Positions 1 to 8,038 of a stretch of 64,000 nucleotides of DNA are shown piece by piece (within the stretch, counting starts at the first letter, position 1; each line of letters begins with the position of its first letter). The position numbers and the translations under genes are program-made. The stretch is from Falsigemmobacter intermedius. Lineage in GTDB: Bacteria; Pseudomonadota; Alphaproteobacteria; Rhodobacterales; Rhodobacteraceae. Under the pieces are notes generated by a model that was not told where the DNA came from, searched no databases, and saw only the letters and a program-made list of their open reading frames with translations. The stretch covers positions 124,001-188,000 of the forward strand of contig NZ_SBLC01000005.1 in assembly GCF_004054105.1 (NCBI RefSeq), in the 5' to 3' direction.

Positions 1-815
1 GTGGTGTCGAGGGGCGCGATACGGCTGACGGGAACGTCGATGGAGGTCGCGCCCTGACGGATGGTGACGCCCTCGCCCGAACGGGTGCAGACCACCAGCG
101 GGCAGTGTGCGGCCGCCAGATCCAGCGCTTCGGTCAGAGTTTCGGTCTGATAAAGGGCGGCCCATTCGTGTTCATTGCCGATGACGAAATCCATCTCTGC
201 CACCAGGGCGCGGAAATCCGAGCGGTGGCGATCGACGCAGAAGGGGTCTGAAAGCGAAAGGCCCGCGCGGCCCCCGGCATCGCGGCAGAGGCGTGCGGCT
301 TTGAGGAAGGCCGCTTTGCCGGGGTCTTTGTCGAAGAGATAGCCTTCAAGGAAGAGGATTTCACTGTCGCGGATCACCGCTTCGGGCAGATCTTCGGGGC
401 CGAATTCGGCAGAGATGCCGAGATAGGTGTTCATTGAACGCTCACCGTCGGGCGAGACGAAGATCATGCAGCGCGAGGTTGGAAGAGCCGCATTTTCGAC
501 CGGGGCCACCGGAAAAGCGATGCCTTCGGCCGCGAGGGCGTCGACTGCGAAATGGCCGATCTCATCATCGGCGACCTTGCCGATGCAGGCGGTGCGCAGG
601 CCAAGCGCGCCAAGGCCCGCGATGGTATTGCCGACCGAGCCGCCGGGGATCTGGCTGCGGTCGGTCATACCGGCATAGAGCGCTTCGCAGCGCGGCTGAT
701 CGACAAGGGTCATCACCCCTTTGGTGATGCCAAGCGCTGCGAGGCCCTCGTCCTCCATGCGGGTGAGCACATCGACAATGGCATTGCCGATGCCGGTGAC
801 CTGATAGGATTTCAT
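1..815 (-). CDS. PfkB-family carbohydrate/nucleoside kinase (3' end cut by window)
   Basis: This is the N-terminal 271 residues of a ribokinase/PfkB-fold kinase, a cytoplasmic enzyme that phosphorylates a sugar or nucleoside with ATP. The start reads MKSYQVTGIGNAIVDVL, and the PfkB substrate-side glycine motif GGSVGNTIAGLGALG lies near residues 58-72, followed by the GKVADDEIG segment. The C-terminal DTxGAGD motif, which carries the catalytic Asp and anion hole, would lie beyond base 1. Alphaproteobacterial proteins of this type are often called adenosine kinase, but the substrate cannot be settled from this fragment. The ATG overlaps the nth stop (ATGA), so it is probably translated with nth. 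Family confident, substrate not. Confidence 0.85.
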   Translation of the reverse strand, partial: MKSYQVTGIGNAIVDVLTRMEDEGLAALGITKGVMTLVDQPRCEALYAGMTDRSQIPGGSVGNTIAGLGALGLRTACIGKVADDEIGHFAVDALAAEGIAFPVAPVENAALPTSRCMIFVSPDGERSMNTYLGISAEFGPEDLPEAVIRDSEILFLEGYLFDKDPGKAAFLKAARLCRDAGGRAGLSLSDPFCVDRHRSDFRALVAEMDFVIGNEHEWAALYQTETLTEALDLAAAHCPLVVCTRSGEGVTIRQGATSIDVPVSRIAPLDT

Positions 816-1456
816 ATGGTTTTGTCCTCGCTGTGACAGAGGTCAGCAATGATGCAGGCGCCACATTTTGGCTTGCGCGCGACGCAGATATAGCGGCCGT
901 GCAGAATCAGCCAGTGATGGGCATGTTGCTGGAACTCTGCGGGAATGTTGTCTTCAATGGCGCGTTCGACCTGATCGACGTCGCGGCCCGGGCAGATGCC
1001 GGTGCGGTTGCCGATGCGGAAGATATGGGTGTCAACGGCCTGCGCCGGAATGCGCCACCACATATTCAGCACCACATTGGCCGTTTTGCGCCCCACTCCC
1101 GGCAGCGAGACGAGGGCCGCCCGGGAAGAGGGGACCACACCGCCGTAATCGCGCACGAGAATCTCTGAGAGCTTCATGACGTTTTTGGCCTTATTGCGGT
1201 AAAGGCCGATGGTCTTGATGTGTTCAATCAGCGCCTCTTCGCCAAGCGCCAGCATTTTGGCGGGGGTGTCGGCGATCTCAAAGAGTCTGGCTGTGGCGCG
1301 GTTCACGCCGATGTCTGTGGCCTGGGCAGAGAGCGCCACGGCCACGAGCAGCGTGTAGGCATTGGTATGGTTGAGCTCTCCTTTCGGTTCCGGCTCGGAG
1401 GCCTGAAACCGGGAGAAGATCTCATGCAGGGTGGCATAGGGGAGCTGAGCGGTCAT
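812..1456 (-). CDS. nth: Endonuclease III (DNA glycosylase/AP lyase)
   Basis: This 214-residue protein removes oxidised pyrimidines and cleaves AP sites in base-excision repair. The helix-hairpin-helix LPGVGRKTANVVLN contains the catalytic Lys, and VDTHIFR supplies the catalytic Asp. The C-terminus has the iron-sulfur loop C-x6-C-x2-C-x5-C (CVARKPKCGACIIADLC). Length matches the E. coli enzyme (211). The frame stays open upstream to 1588, but I chose ATG 1456 because family similarity starts at MTAQLPYATLHEIF and the upstream codons run into a GC-rich repeat. Its TGA overlaps the ATG of the downstream kinase. It is divergent from the AraC-MGMT repair gene, so two DNA-repair genes flank one intergenic region. 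Confidence 0.96.
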   Translation of the reverse strand: MTAQLPYATLHEIFSRFQASEPEPKGELNHTNAYTLLVAVALSAQATDIGVNRATARLFEIADTPAKMLALGEEALIEHIKTIGLYRNKAKNVMKLSEILVRDYGGVVPSSRAALVSLPGVGRKTANVVLNMWWRIPAQAVDTHIFRIGNRTGICPGRDVDQVERAIEDNIPAEFQQHAHHWLILHGRYICVARKPKCGACIIADLCHSEDKTI

Positions 1457-1545
1457 GGTCTGCTTTTGCCTCAGATCCTCATAGCGGAGCAATGCGCAAA
1501 TTCCGGGTCGGGGCCGGACGCGCCCTGGGTGTAAGGTGTGGGGAG

Positions 1546-1610
1546 AGGCGGGGGCTGCCGCCCCCGCACCCCCGCCTGAAGGGGGCAAGTGCCCCCTTCA
1601 GACTTCCCTT
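1546..1610. repeat. GC-rich double-hairpin intergenic repeat (copy 1)
   Basis: Two adjacent perfect hairpins lie between nth and the AraC-MGMT gene. The first is GCGGGGGC/GCCCCCGC (1548-1567) with a 4-nt loop. The second has a 12-bp stem, CTGAAGGGGGCA/TGCCCCCTTCAG (1576-1601). Related elements occur at 13211-13260 and 25425-25500. Such GC-rich palindromic intergenic elements are common in Rhodobacteraceae genomes. They may act as terminators or mRNA-end stabilisers; no function is shown here. Confidence 0.7.
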
Positions 1611-1649
1611 TGCGAGAAGGCGTTGCGGGCGGGTTGAGCGGAGTTCGGG

Positions 1650-2477
1650 ATGGGCGAGCAGAGTTATCATTATCAGGTGATCGCCCGGGCGATCGGCGTT
1701 CTGGAGGCGGGCGCAGGGGATCTGAGTCTGAGCGATCTTGCGAAACGCTGCGGAATGAGTGTTGCGCATTTTCAGCGTATTTTCAGCGCTTGCGCAGGGA
1801 TATCGCCCAAGCAGTATCAGCAGTTTCGCCGTCTTGTTGCCGCGCGGGATCTGCTGCGCCGGGATCTGCCGCTGCCGGAGGTGGCTGACGTCCTGGAGCT
1901 TTCAGGCACGGGGCGGCTTTATGATCTGATGATCCGCTGGGAGGCGATGACGCCGGGTGACTATGCCAGGCGCGGGCAGGGGCAGCGGATTTCCTGGGGA
2001 GGCATCGACAGCCCCTATGGCCGGGCTGTGGTTATGGCGACGGAGGTCGGGATCTGCGGGATCGGCTTTGTGGCGGAGCGGGGCGAGGCTGCGGTCTTCG
2101 CAGATCTTGTGGCGCGCTGGCCGGGAGCCGTGTTTGAAAAGGCAGAGGCGCAGATCGAGGCTCTGGCTGGTGCTGCATTTCAGGGAGGCGGAGCAGCGCT
2201 GCACCTGATCGGTGCGCCTTTCCGGCTGAAAGTCTGGGAGGCTTTGTTGTCGATCCCGCCGGGCGAGGTGATCAGTTATGGGGCGCTGGCGCAGAGCCTT
2301 GGTCAGCCGCGCGCGGCCCGTGCCGTAGGGCAGGCAGTGGGTGCCAATCCGGTCGCTCTGCTTATTCCCTGTCATCGGGTGATCCGGGCAAGCGGTGCCT
2401 TTGGCGGCTATCACTGGGGCGAGGGGGTGAAGGCCGATCTGCTGGCGAAAGAGGGAATTTCACTCGGGGCCGAGTGA
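1650..2477 (+). CDS. AraC-type HTH / methylated-DNA-protein-cysteine methyltransferase fusion
   Basis: This 275-residue protein joins an AraC HTH (about 1-95, LSLSDLAKRCGMSVAHFQRIF) to an O6-alkylguanine-DNA alkyltransferase domain (about 105-270). The suicide-acceptor motif PCHRVI places the reactive Cys near 241, followed by the family's GGYHWG loop. It resembles E. coli Ada without the N-terminal zinc domain that takes methyl groups from phosphotriesters and switches Ada into an activator. DNA repair by Cys transfer is well supported. Whether it still regulates, and what it senses, is open. ATG 1650 is preceded by GGAG at a 7-nt spacing. Confidence 0.93.
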   Translation: MGEQSYHYQVIARAIGVLEAGAGDLSLSDLAKRCGMSVAHFQRIFSACAGISPKQYQQFRRLVAARDLLRRDLPLPEVADVLELSGTGRLYDLMIRWEAMTPGDYARRGQGQRISWGGIDSPYGRAVVMATEVGICGIGFVAERGEAAVFADLVARWPGAVFEKAEAQIEALAGAAFQGGGAALHLIGAPFRLKVWEALLSIPPGEVISYGALAQSLGQPRAARAVGQAVGANPVALLIPCHRVIRASGAFGGYHWGEGVKADLLAKEGISLGAE

Positions 2478-2782
2478 GTGCGCAAAACGACCTCATTATG
2501 GGGATTAAATTTGCAGCGCATTGGTGCGGTTGACATGCAATCTTACCCCAGACACAGATCTGATTACGCCCTTCGCCCGTTTGGGAACCCGAGTTTCTCT
2601 CGGGAGTTGTCAGGCAGACGCTATGGCCGAAGTCCTGATCCTGGCCCGCCTGCATGTGATCTGTCCCGCGTGATTTTGCCGAGCGGGCGGAAAACCGCGT
2701 GTCGGTTGTGGCGAGGGTTCAGCTTCGGGCTGTGCCCGTGTAGCACCATCGCGCCCGGGCTCCGGGCCGTTATCGGAGTGAG
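2478..2782. other. 305-nt intergenic region upstream of the OmpA lipoprotein gene
   Basis: I see no convincing gene here. A perfect TTGACA hexamer lies at 2530-2535, but no good -10 hexamer follows at 16-18 nt. A small hairpin CCCGAG/CTCGGG lies around 2588-2604. The region probably carries the promoter and long leader of the downstream outer-membrane lipoprotein gene, whose start has GGAG just upstream. Open frames across it have no recognisable protein character. Confidence 0.4.
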
Positions 2783-3439
2783 ATGAAGATGAAACTCAAG
2801 ACCCCTGCCCTCATTGCTGCTGTGGCTCTGATTGGTCTGACCGCCTGTGATCCCTATCCCCAGGGCGACCCCTATAACACCCGTGCCCGCACCGGTGCGA
2901 TGACCGGCGCGCTGATCGGCGGCGCCATCGGCGCAACCTCGAACAGCTCGACCCGTCCGCTGGCGACCCTGGCCGGTGCGGCTGTGGGTGCGGCTGTGGG
3001 CGGCGGCATCGGCGCTTCGCTCGACCGTCAGGCAGCAGAGCTGCAGGCGGCAACCTCGGGCAATATCGGCGTTGTGAACGCCGGCAGCCACCTCGTGGTG
3101 ACCATGCCGCAGGATCTGCTCTTTGCGACCGACAGCGCATCAGTCCGTCCGGATCTGCAGAACGATCTGCGCGCCGTTGCCGGGAACCTGCGCCAGTATC
3201 CGAACTCGAACGTTGAAATCATCGGTCACACCGACAGCACCGGTGATGCGGGCTACAACCGTCAGCTCTCGCAGCGCCGCGCTTCGGCTGTTGCGTCGGT
3301 GCTGATGGCTTCGGGCGTCCCGTCGAACCGACTGCAGACCATTGGTCGTGGCGAAGATGCGCCGATCGCATCGAACCTGACCCCGGAAGGCCGCGCGCAG
3401 AATCGTCGCGTGGAAATCCTGATCCGTCCTTACCAGTAA
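2783..3439 (+). CDS. OmpA-family outer-membrane lipoprotein with glycine-zipper region
   Basis: This 218-residue protein begins with a lipoprotein signal peptide whose lipobox LTAC gives an acylated Cys near residue 22. A Gly/Ala-rich glycine-zipper segment follows (about 38-80: GALIGGAIGA, AAVGAAVGGGIGA). Residues about 105-218 form an OmpA_C peptidoglycan-binding domain with FATDSASV, the diaminopimelate-binding motif IIGHTDSTGD, LSQRRA and NRRVEI. It is therefore predicted to be anchored in the outer membrane and to bind murein, like YiaD/Pal-type proteins. ATG 2783 is the first of two in-frame ATGs; 2789 is possible. A strong terminator follows, so it is probably monocistronic. Confidence 0.92.
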   Translation: MKMKLKTPALIAAVALIGLTACDPYPQGDPYNTRARTGAMTGALIGGAIGATSNSSTRPLATLAGAAVGAAVGGGIGASLDRQAAELQAATSGNIGVVNAGSHLVVTMPQDLLFATDSASVRPDLQNDLRAVAGNLRQYPNSNVEIIGHTDSTGDAGYNRQLSQRRASAVASVLMASGVPSNRLQTIGRGEDAPIASNLTPEGRAQNRRVEILIRPYQ

Positions 3440-3460
3440 GGTTCAGCTTCTGAACATCGG

Positions 3461-3494
3461 GCCCGCCGCTTCTGAGAAAGCGGCGGGCTTTTTC
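3461..3494 (+). terminator. Rho-independent terminator after the OmpA lipoprotein
   Basis: An 11-bp stem, GCCCGCCGCTT/AAGCGGCGGGC, with a 6-nt loop is followed directly by TTTTTC. It starts 21 nt after the stop codon. Confidence 0.9.
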
Positions 3495-3583
3495 ACAGCC
3501 TGCGCATTCATGCTTGGCAGGGGGGGCGAAGGCCGCTAGTCCTTTGCCCCGAAATCCACCGCGCCCGGAGACCGGAGCCCCTA

Positions 3584-4480
3584 ATGAAAAAGCAGCTTGC
3601 CATGACGCGCGATCCTGCCGCCACCGCCCGCACCCTCTCTGAAGCTCTGCCCTATCTGCAGCGATATGCCGGCGCCATTGTGGTGGTGAAATTCGGCGGC
3701 AATGCCATGGGTGATGAGGCCGCGATGGCGGAATTTGCCCGCGATATCGTGTTGATGCGTCAGGTCGGTGTGAACCCGGTTGTCGTTCACGGCGGCGGGC
3801 CGATGATCAATGATCTTCTGAGCCGCCTGGGTATCAAATCGGAATTCGTGCGCGGCAAGCGCGTCACCGATAAGGCCACCGTTGAGGTGGTTGAAATGGT
3901 GCTGACCGGGCTGGTCAACAAGCGGATCGTCCAGGCCATCATGGATGAGGGCGGCCGCGCTGTGGGCCTCTCGGGCAAAGACGATGATCTGATGGTCTGC
4001 GAGGCCGATGATCCCGAACTGGGCTTCGTCGGTCGCCCGGTTGAGATGAATGTGCAGGTGCTGCGCGATCTCTTTAATGCGGGGATTATCCCGGTTGTTG
4101 CGCCGGTCGCCACCGGCATGAATGAGAATGAAACCTTCAACGTCAATGGCGACACCGCTGCCGGTGCGATTGCAGGCGCGTTGAAGGCTGATCGTCTGCT
4201 GCTTCTGACCGATGTGGCGGGGGTGAAAAACGCGAATGGCGAAGTGATGACCCAGATCACCCCTGAGGAGGTCATTCAGATGACCGCCGATGGCGTGATC
4301 GCGGGCGGTATGATCCCCAAGACCGAGACCGCGCTTAAGGCGCTGGAGGAAGGGGTTCGGGCGGTTGTCATCCTGGATGGTCGCGTGCCCAATGCCTGCC
4401 TGCTGGAGCTGTTCACCGACCAGGGCGCGGGCTCGATGATCCGCACCACTGAGCCGCGTGTGAAGCCGCGCGAAGCCTGA
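3584..4480 (+). CDS. argB: Acetylglutamate kinase
   Basis: This 298-residue cytosolic enzyme phosphorylates N-acetyl-L-glutamate, the second step of arginine synthesis. The amino-acid-kinase fold shows [12 protein letters not shown] near 32-43, the glycine loop [10 protein letters not shown], the NAG-site segment FVRGKRVTD, and the C-terminal nucleotide-site element [14 protein letters not shown]. Length is normal. The N-terminal helix ([22 protein letters not shown]) resembles that of arginine-sensitive hexameric NAGKs, so feedback inhibition by arginine is plausible. The gene stands alone between two terminators. Confidence 0.97.
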   Translation: MKKQLAMTRDPAATARTLSEALPYLQRYAGAIVVVKFGGNAMGDEAAMAEFARDIVLMRQVGVNPVVVHGGGPMINDLLSRLGIKSEFVRGKRVTDKATVEVVEMVLTGLVNKRIVQAIMDEGGRAVGLSGKDDDLMVCEADDPELGFVGRPVEMNVQVLRDLFNAGIIPVVAPVATGMNENETFNVNGDTAAGAIAGALKADRLLLLTDVAGVKNANGEVMTQITPEEVIQMTADGVIAGGMIPKTETALKALEEGVRAVVILDGRVPNACLLELFTDQGAGSMIRTTEPRVKPREA

Positions 4481-4523
4481 GCCTGGCGGTTTGCACCGCT
4501 GACCCGGATCGTTGACTTTTCGA

Positions 4524-4551
4524 CGGCACCCCTCGGGGTGCCGTTTGCCTT
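4524..4551 (+). terminator. Probable terminator after argB
   Basis: A 9-bp inverted repeat, CGGCACCCC/GGGGTGCCG (4524-4543), is followed by TTTGCCTTT. It lies 43 nt after the argB stop. The nominal loop is very short, so the functional stem is probably about 7 bp. Confidence 0.7.
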
Positions 4552-4706
4552 TGGGGATGTCTTCATGATGCGAAGCGGCGGACCTGGCCGAAAGACGCCG
4601 CCTCTGCAAAGCCTTTGCAGGCAGCCGATCCGCCGCGCTTGCCCGATCTCGCGCCCGCGTGCCAGAGTGGGAGGATCATCGGCCTGGTATATGAGGAATG
4701 TCATCC

Positions 4707-5219
4707 ATGAGCTCCCTGCGCCTGATCCTGACCCGCCACGCCAAATCAGACTGGGGCGACCCGGCTGCCCCCGATCATGCCCGGCCGCTGAATGCCCGGG
4801 GTCGCCGGGCCGCCGGTCTGATGGCAGACTGGCTGGTCTCTCGCGGGGATCTGCCGGGCGAGGTGCTCTGCTCGGACGCGCAGCGCACCCGCGAAACCTG
4901 GGATCGGATGGCCCCGAAATTTGCTGAGCGCCCGCCCGAACTGGTGCTGAAGCCCGCGCTTTATCATGCGCCGGCGGATGTCATGCTGGCGGTGCTGCGC
5001 GGGGCGAAGTCTCCGGTGGTGATGATGATCGGCCACAACCCCGGCATCGCGGAATTTGCGACCCGTCTGGTGGCGCGTGTGCCGCAGGACAGCGATTTTT
5101 CCCGCTATCCGACCGGGGCCACGCTGGTTGCGGATTTTGAAGCGGCAAACTGGGCTGAGGTCACCCCGGGGTCAGGGGCGGTGATCGACTTTATGATCCC
5201 GCGTCGTCTGGAGGGCTGA
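4707..5219 (+). CDS. SixA-type histidine phosphatase family protein
   Basis: This 170-residue cytoplasmic protein is of the phosphoglycerate-mutase-like histidine phosphatase superfamily, short SixA branch. The catalytic motif LTRHAKSDW holds the phospho-accepting His near residue 9. CSDAQRTRETW supplies the second Arg cluster, and MMIGHNPGIAEF supplies the C-terminal His. SixA acts on phosphohistidine signalling proteins; the target here is unknown. Two in-frame ATGs exist (4698, 4707). The GAGGA box sits 2 nt from the first and about 9 nt from the second, which favours 4707. A hairpin terminator lies downstream between this gene and the convergent zinc-ribbon gene. Confidence 0.87.
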   Translation: MSSLRLILTRHAKSDWGDPAAPDHARPLNARGRRAAGLMADWLVSRGDLPGEVLCSDAQRTRETWDRMAPKFAERPPELVLKPALYHAPADVMLAVLRGAKSPVVMMIGHNPGIAEFATRLVARVPQDSDFSRYPTGATLVADFEAANWAEVTPGSGAVIDFMIPRRLEG

Positions 5220-5269
5220 AGCTTTCCGCTTCCGCCCTGCCTGTTGCCGGCAGAGGCCCTGCATAAGAA

Positions 5270-5302
5270 GTGCTCCGGCCCGGGGTCGGAGCACCTGTCT
5301 TT
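5270..5302. terminator. Terminator between SixA-like and zinc-ribbon genes
   Basis: The inverted repeat GTGCTCCG/CGGAGCAC (5270-5294) is followed on the plus strand by CTGTCTTTTCT. It lies between convergent genes, best placed to end the plus-strand transcript and possibly usable from both sides. Confidence 0.7.
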
Positions 5303-5312
5303 TCTGCGCGGC

Positions 5313-6305
5313 TCAGCCCGGCTCACCTAAAAAGCCCGAGACCAGACGCGCAAGACCGCTGCGGGCCTGATCCACCAGATCGGCATAACCCGTCAGCGTA
5401 GGGGCGGCAGCGGGCAGCGCGGCTTTCAGGTCATCATTCTTCAGGTAAAGCACCGCCAGAAGCAGCGCGAGCAGGATCATCAGCGCAAAGCCGCGGGCAA
5501 ATCCGCTGCGCTGTCCGGCGGGCTTCGAAATAGCCTCACCGGCGGCAAAATCGCTGTGGGGGGTGCTTTCCAGCGTCGAATTGATCTGCTCGATATCAGG
5601 GAGCAGGTCGCGGCGCGAGGCGCGCAGCGGCACGGTGGGCACTTCGGTATCCACCGGCTCATCGGCGGGCGGCGGCTCTTCGATGAAACGGGCTTCCTCG
5701 ATCTCCTCCTCCGGGCGGGGGGGCGGCGGCGGGAAGACCCGCGGGTCTGAGCCGGTCTCAGAGCCTGCGGTCTCTGCTTCCCCGGCTAGGGGCTGGTCGC
5801 GGACCTCCGCCTCGGGTTCAGGCCCGAAGGGGGCATGGGCCTCTTCTCCCGGCGTCCCGGATGCGGAGAAAATCTCCTTCGGCTCCGGGGTCAGCACCTC
5901 CGGGGCAGGAGGGGGGGCTTCGACATCTGCCTGCGCGATGGCAGGCGCGGCCCCGAGCGCTTCGGCGGCACGGGCGGCCGTTTCGCGCGCGGCCTCCTCG
6001 CGCAGGATGGCGAGCATCTCCTCATCGAGCGGTGCGCGGCGCAGCGGCGGCAGATCCGTATCAGACAGCGGCGGCAGATCGGGATCATCATCCTCAAACT
6101 GCTCATCCGCCGCCGGGCGGAAAGAGGCCGTCGAGATGCGGCGCGGCACGACCGGGCCGGGGGGCGGGGCAGGGATGGCGCTGGTGCGGCCCGGCTCAAA
6201 CCAGACATGGCTGCAGGCCGAGCATTGCACGTCGCGCCCCTCAGGCGGAATCATCTCCGCCTCAACTTCATATTGCGCGTCGCAATTTCCGCAAATCAGC
6301 CGCAT
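5313..6305 (-). CDS. MJ0042-type zinc-ribbon protein with acidic/proline-rich linker and one membrane helix
   Basis: This 330-residue protein starts with a zinc ribbon (Cys 5, 8, 28, 31: CxNC...CSAC). A long low-complexity segment rich in Glu, Pro and Ala follows (about 50-255), with poly-Pro runs suggesting disorder. One hydrophobic helix (about 270-288) precedes a short amphipathic tail. Without an N-terminal signal, the zinc ribbon and linker are predicted to be cytoplasmic and tethered by the C-terminal helix. The function is unknown. It is divergent from ftsE across 174 nt, hinting at an envelope or division link. The open frame on the opposite strand is a composition artefact. Confidence 0.85.
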   Translation of the reverse strand: MRLICGNCDAQYEVEAEMIPPEGRDVQCSACSHVWFEPGRTSAIPAPPPGPVVPRRISTASFRPAADEQFEDDDPDLPPLSDTDLPPLRRAPLDEEMLAILREEAARETAARAAEALGAAPAIAQADVEAPPPAPEVLTPEPKEIFSASGTPGEEAHAPFGPEPEAEVRDQPLAGEAETAGSETGSDPRVFPPPPPRPEEEIEEARFIEEPPPADEPVDTEVPTVPLRASRRDLLPDIEQINSTLESTPHSDFAAGEAISKPAGQRSGFARGFALMILLALLLAVLYLKNDDLKAALPAAAPTLTGYADLVDQARSGLARLVSGFLGEPG

Positions 6306-6479
6306 TCAGTACCCCGCCTGGTCGCCAGATCTTTTCTGGCAGCGCCTTTGCGGATGTTGTAGCAAGGGAGCGAAACTTCTTCCAGTCTGTGCGGTATCTG
6401 CGCAACACGCGAAGACGGGAAGCGACATTGCCGCCACGAAGCCCGGACGGGCGGCGGCAGGCGGGATGAGAGGGACGGC

Positions 6480-7151
6480 GTGATCGGTTTTGAGAATGTG
6501 GGCTACAGCTATGGCGGGGCCGAGCTGTTTTCGGGGGTCTCGCTGACGCTGGCGCCGGGCTCTTTTCATTTCCTGACCGGGCCTTCGGGCGCGGGAAAAA
6601 CCACCTTCCTCAAGCTGTGCTATGGCGAGCTGGTGCCGACGACGGGGCGGCTGACGCTGTTTGACGGCGAAGTGCGCTCAATGAGCCGTAATGACGTCGC
6701 CATGGTGCGGCGTCGCATCGGGGTGGTGCACCAGGACTGTCAGTTCCTGGACCATCTTCCGGTGGCGGCCAATGTGGCGCTGCCGCTGACCGTTTGCGGC
6801 CGCGAGGCGGATGTGGCGAACCTGCAGGATCTGCTGACCTGGGTGGGATTGCGGCCCCATGCAGATGCGCTGCCGCCATCGCTTTCAGGCGGAGAGCGCC
6901 AGCGCGCGGCTGTGGCCAGGGCCGTTATCATGTCGCCCGAGGTGATCCTTGCCGATGAGCCGACCGGAAACCTCGATGCTGAGATGTCGATGCGGCTTTT
7001 GAAGCTCTTTATCGAGTTGAACCGTATGGGAAAAACCATCGTTCTGGCCACGCATGACATGAATTTGATCCGCGCCACCAAGGGCCAGGTTCCGGCCCGC
7101 GTTCTGCGTCTGCAAAACCGGAAACTCCAGCTTGCGGGGGCGGATCTGTGA
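6480..7151 (+). CDS. ftsE: Cell-division ATP-binding protein FtsE
   Basis: This 223-residue ABC ATPase partners FtsX at the division site, where the complex controls peptidoglycan amidases. Walker A is GPSGAGKTT (near 38-46), the signature is LSGGERQRAAVARA, Walker B is VILADEPTGNLD, and the H-loop is in LATHDMN. Length matches E. coli FtsE (222). The start is GTG at 6480 with GAGAGGGA just upstream. It heads an operon in which ftsX overlaps by GTGA and plsC by one base, followed by two lipid A genes. Confidence 0.95.
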   Translation: MIGFENVGYSYGGAELFSGVSLTLAPGSFHFLTGPSGAGKTTFLKLCYGELVPTTGRLTLFDGEVRSMSRNDVAMVRRRIGVVHQDCQFLDHLPVAANVALPLTVCGREADVANLQDLLTWVGLRPHADALPPSLSGGERQRAAVARAVIMSPEVILADEPTGNLDAEMSMRLLKLFIELNRMGKTIVLATHDMNLIRATKGQVPARVLRLQNRKLQLAGADL

Positions 7152-8038
7152 GCCGCGTGACGCTGCCTTTTACCGACGCTGCAGCCGACCGCGTGGTGCC
7201 GCCGACGGGGCACACGGCCTGGTTGACCGGCTTTACCGCCGCCGCCATGACCTTTCTGGCGGCCTTTGCGCTGGCACTTTCGCTGGCTTCGGGCCGTCTT
7301 GCGGATCGCTGGCAGGAAGCGCTGAGCAATACCGCCACCATCCGTATTTCGGCTCCGCCCGACCAGATTGAGGCGCAGACCCGGGCGGTGCTGACGCTGC
7401 TCTCGACCACCCCTGGTGTCGGCGAGGCGAGGGCGCTGTCGGATGTGGAACAGCGCGATCTGCTTGAACCCTGGTTCGGGCCGGATCTGCCCGTCGACAG
7501 CCTGGCGCTGCCGCAACTCGTTGAATTCTCCTCCGTGGGGCAGGGCTATGATGCCCAGGGGCTGCGGCTGCGGCTGCAGGCCGAAGCGCCCGGCGCCGTG
7601 CTCGATGATCACACCCGCTGGCGCCGCCCTCTGGCCGTGGCAGCCGAGCGGCTGCGTCTTCTGGGCTGGCTGTCACTTGCCCTGATCGGCGGCGCGATGG
7701 CGGCGATGATTACGCTTGCGGCCAATGCGGCGCTGGCGGCCAATGCCCAGGTGATCCGCGTGCTGCGGCTGGTGGGGGCGACCGACGGCTTCATCGCCGG
7801 GGCTTTCGTGCGCCGCTTCACGCTGCGCGCACTTGCAGGATCGCTTGCGGGGGTGGCCCTGGGGGCGCTGGCCATATTTGCGCTGCCCTCAGCCGATGAG
7901 GCGGGCGGCTTTCTGACCGGGCTTGGCTTTCAGGGCTATGGCTGGTTCGCACCGCTGAGCCTGCCGGTGCTGGCAGCGCTCGTGGCCTTTGGGGCCACTC
8001 GGGCGGCGGCGCGGAAAAAACTTTCGGAGCTGATGTGA
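7148..8038 (+). CDS. ftsX: Cell-division protein FtsX (permease-like partner of FtsE)
   Basis: This 296-residue inner-membrane protein has the FtsX layout. One N-terminal helix (about 27-50) is followed by an extracytoplasmic loop (to about 165) and three C-terminal helices (about 172-198, 215-240, 262-285). The LRLVGATDGFI segment is typical of FtsX/MacB-fold permeases. It transmits FtsE ATP hydrolysis to periplasmic amidase activators. GTG 7148 overlaps the ftsE stop. Sequence conservation is low, as usual for the family; position behind ftsE makes the call firm. Confidence 0.92.
   Translation: MSRVTLPFTDAAADRVVPPTGHTAWLTGFTAAAMTFLAAFALALSLASGRLADRWQEALSNTATIRISAPPDQIEAQTRAVLTLLSTTPGVGEARALSDVEQRDLLEPWFGPDLPVDSLALPQLVEFSSVGQGYDAQGLRLRLQAEAPGAVLDDHTRWRRPLAVAAERLRLLGWLSLALIGGAMAAMITLAANAALAANAQVIRVLRLVGATDGFIAGAFVRRFTLRALAGSLAGVALGALAIFALPSADEAGGFLTGLGFQGYGWFAPLSLPVLAALVAFGATRAAARKKLSELM

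Noticed and set aside
2530-2560. TTGACA as a promoter -35 upstream of the OmpA lipoprotein gene
   Set aside because: No acceptable -10 hexamer lies 16-18 nt downstream, so I record it only as part of the intergenic region.
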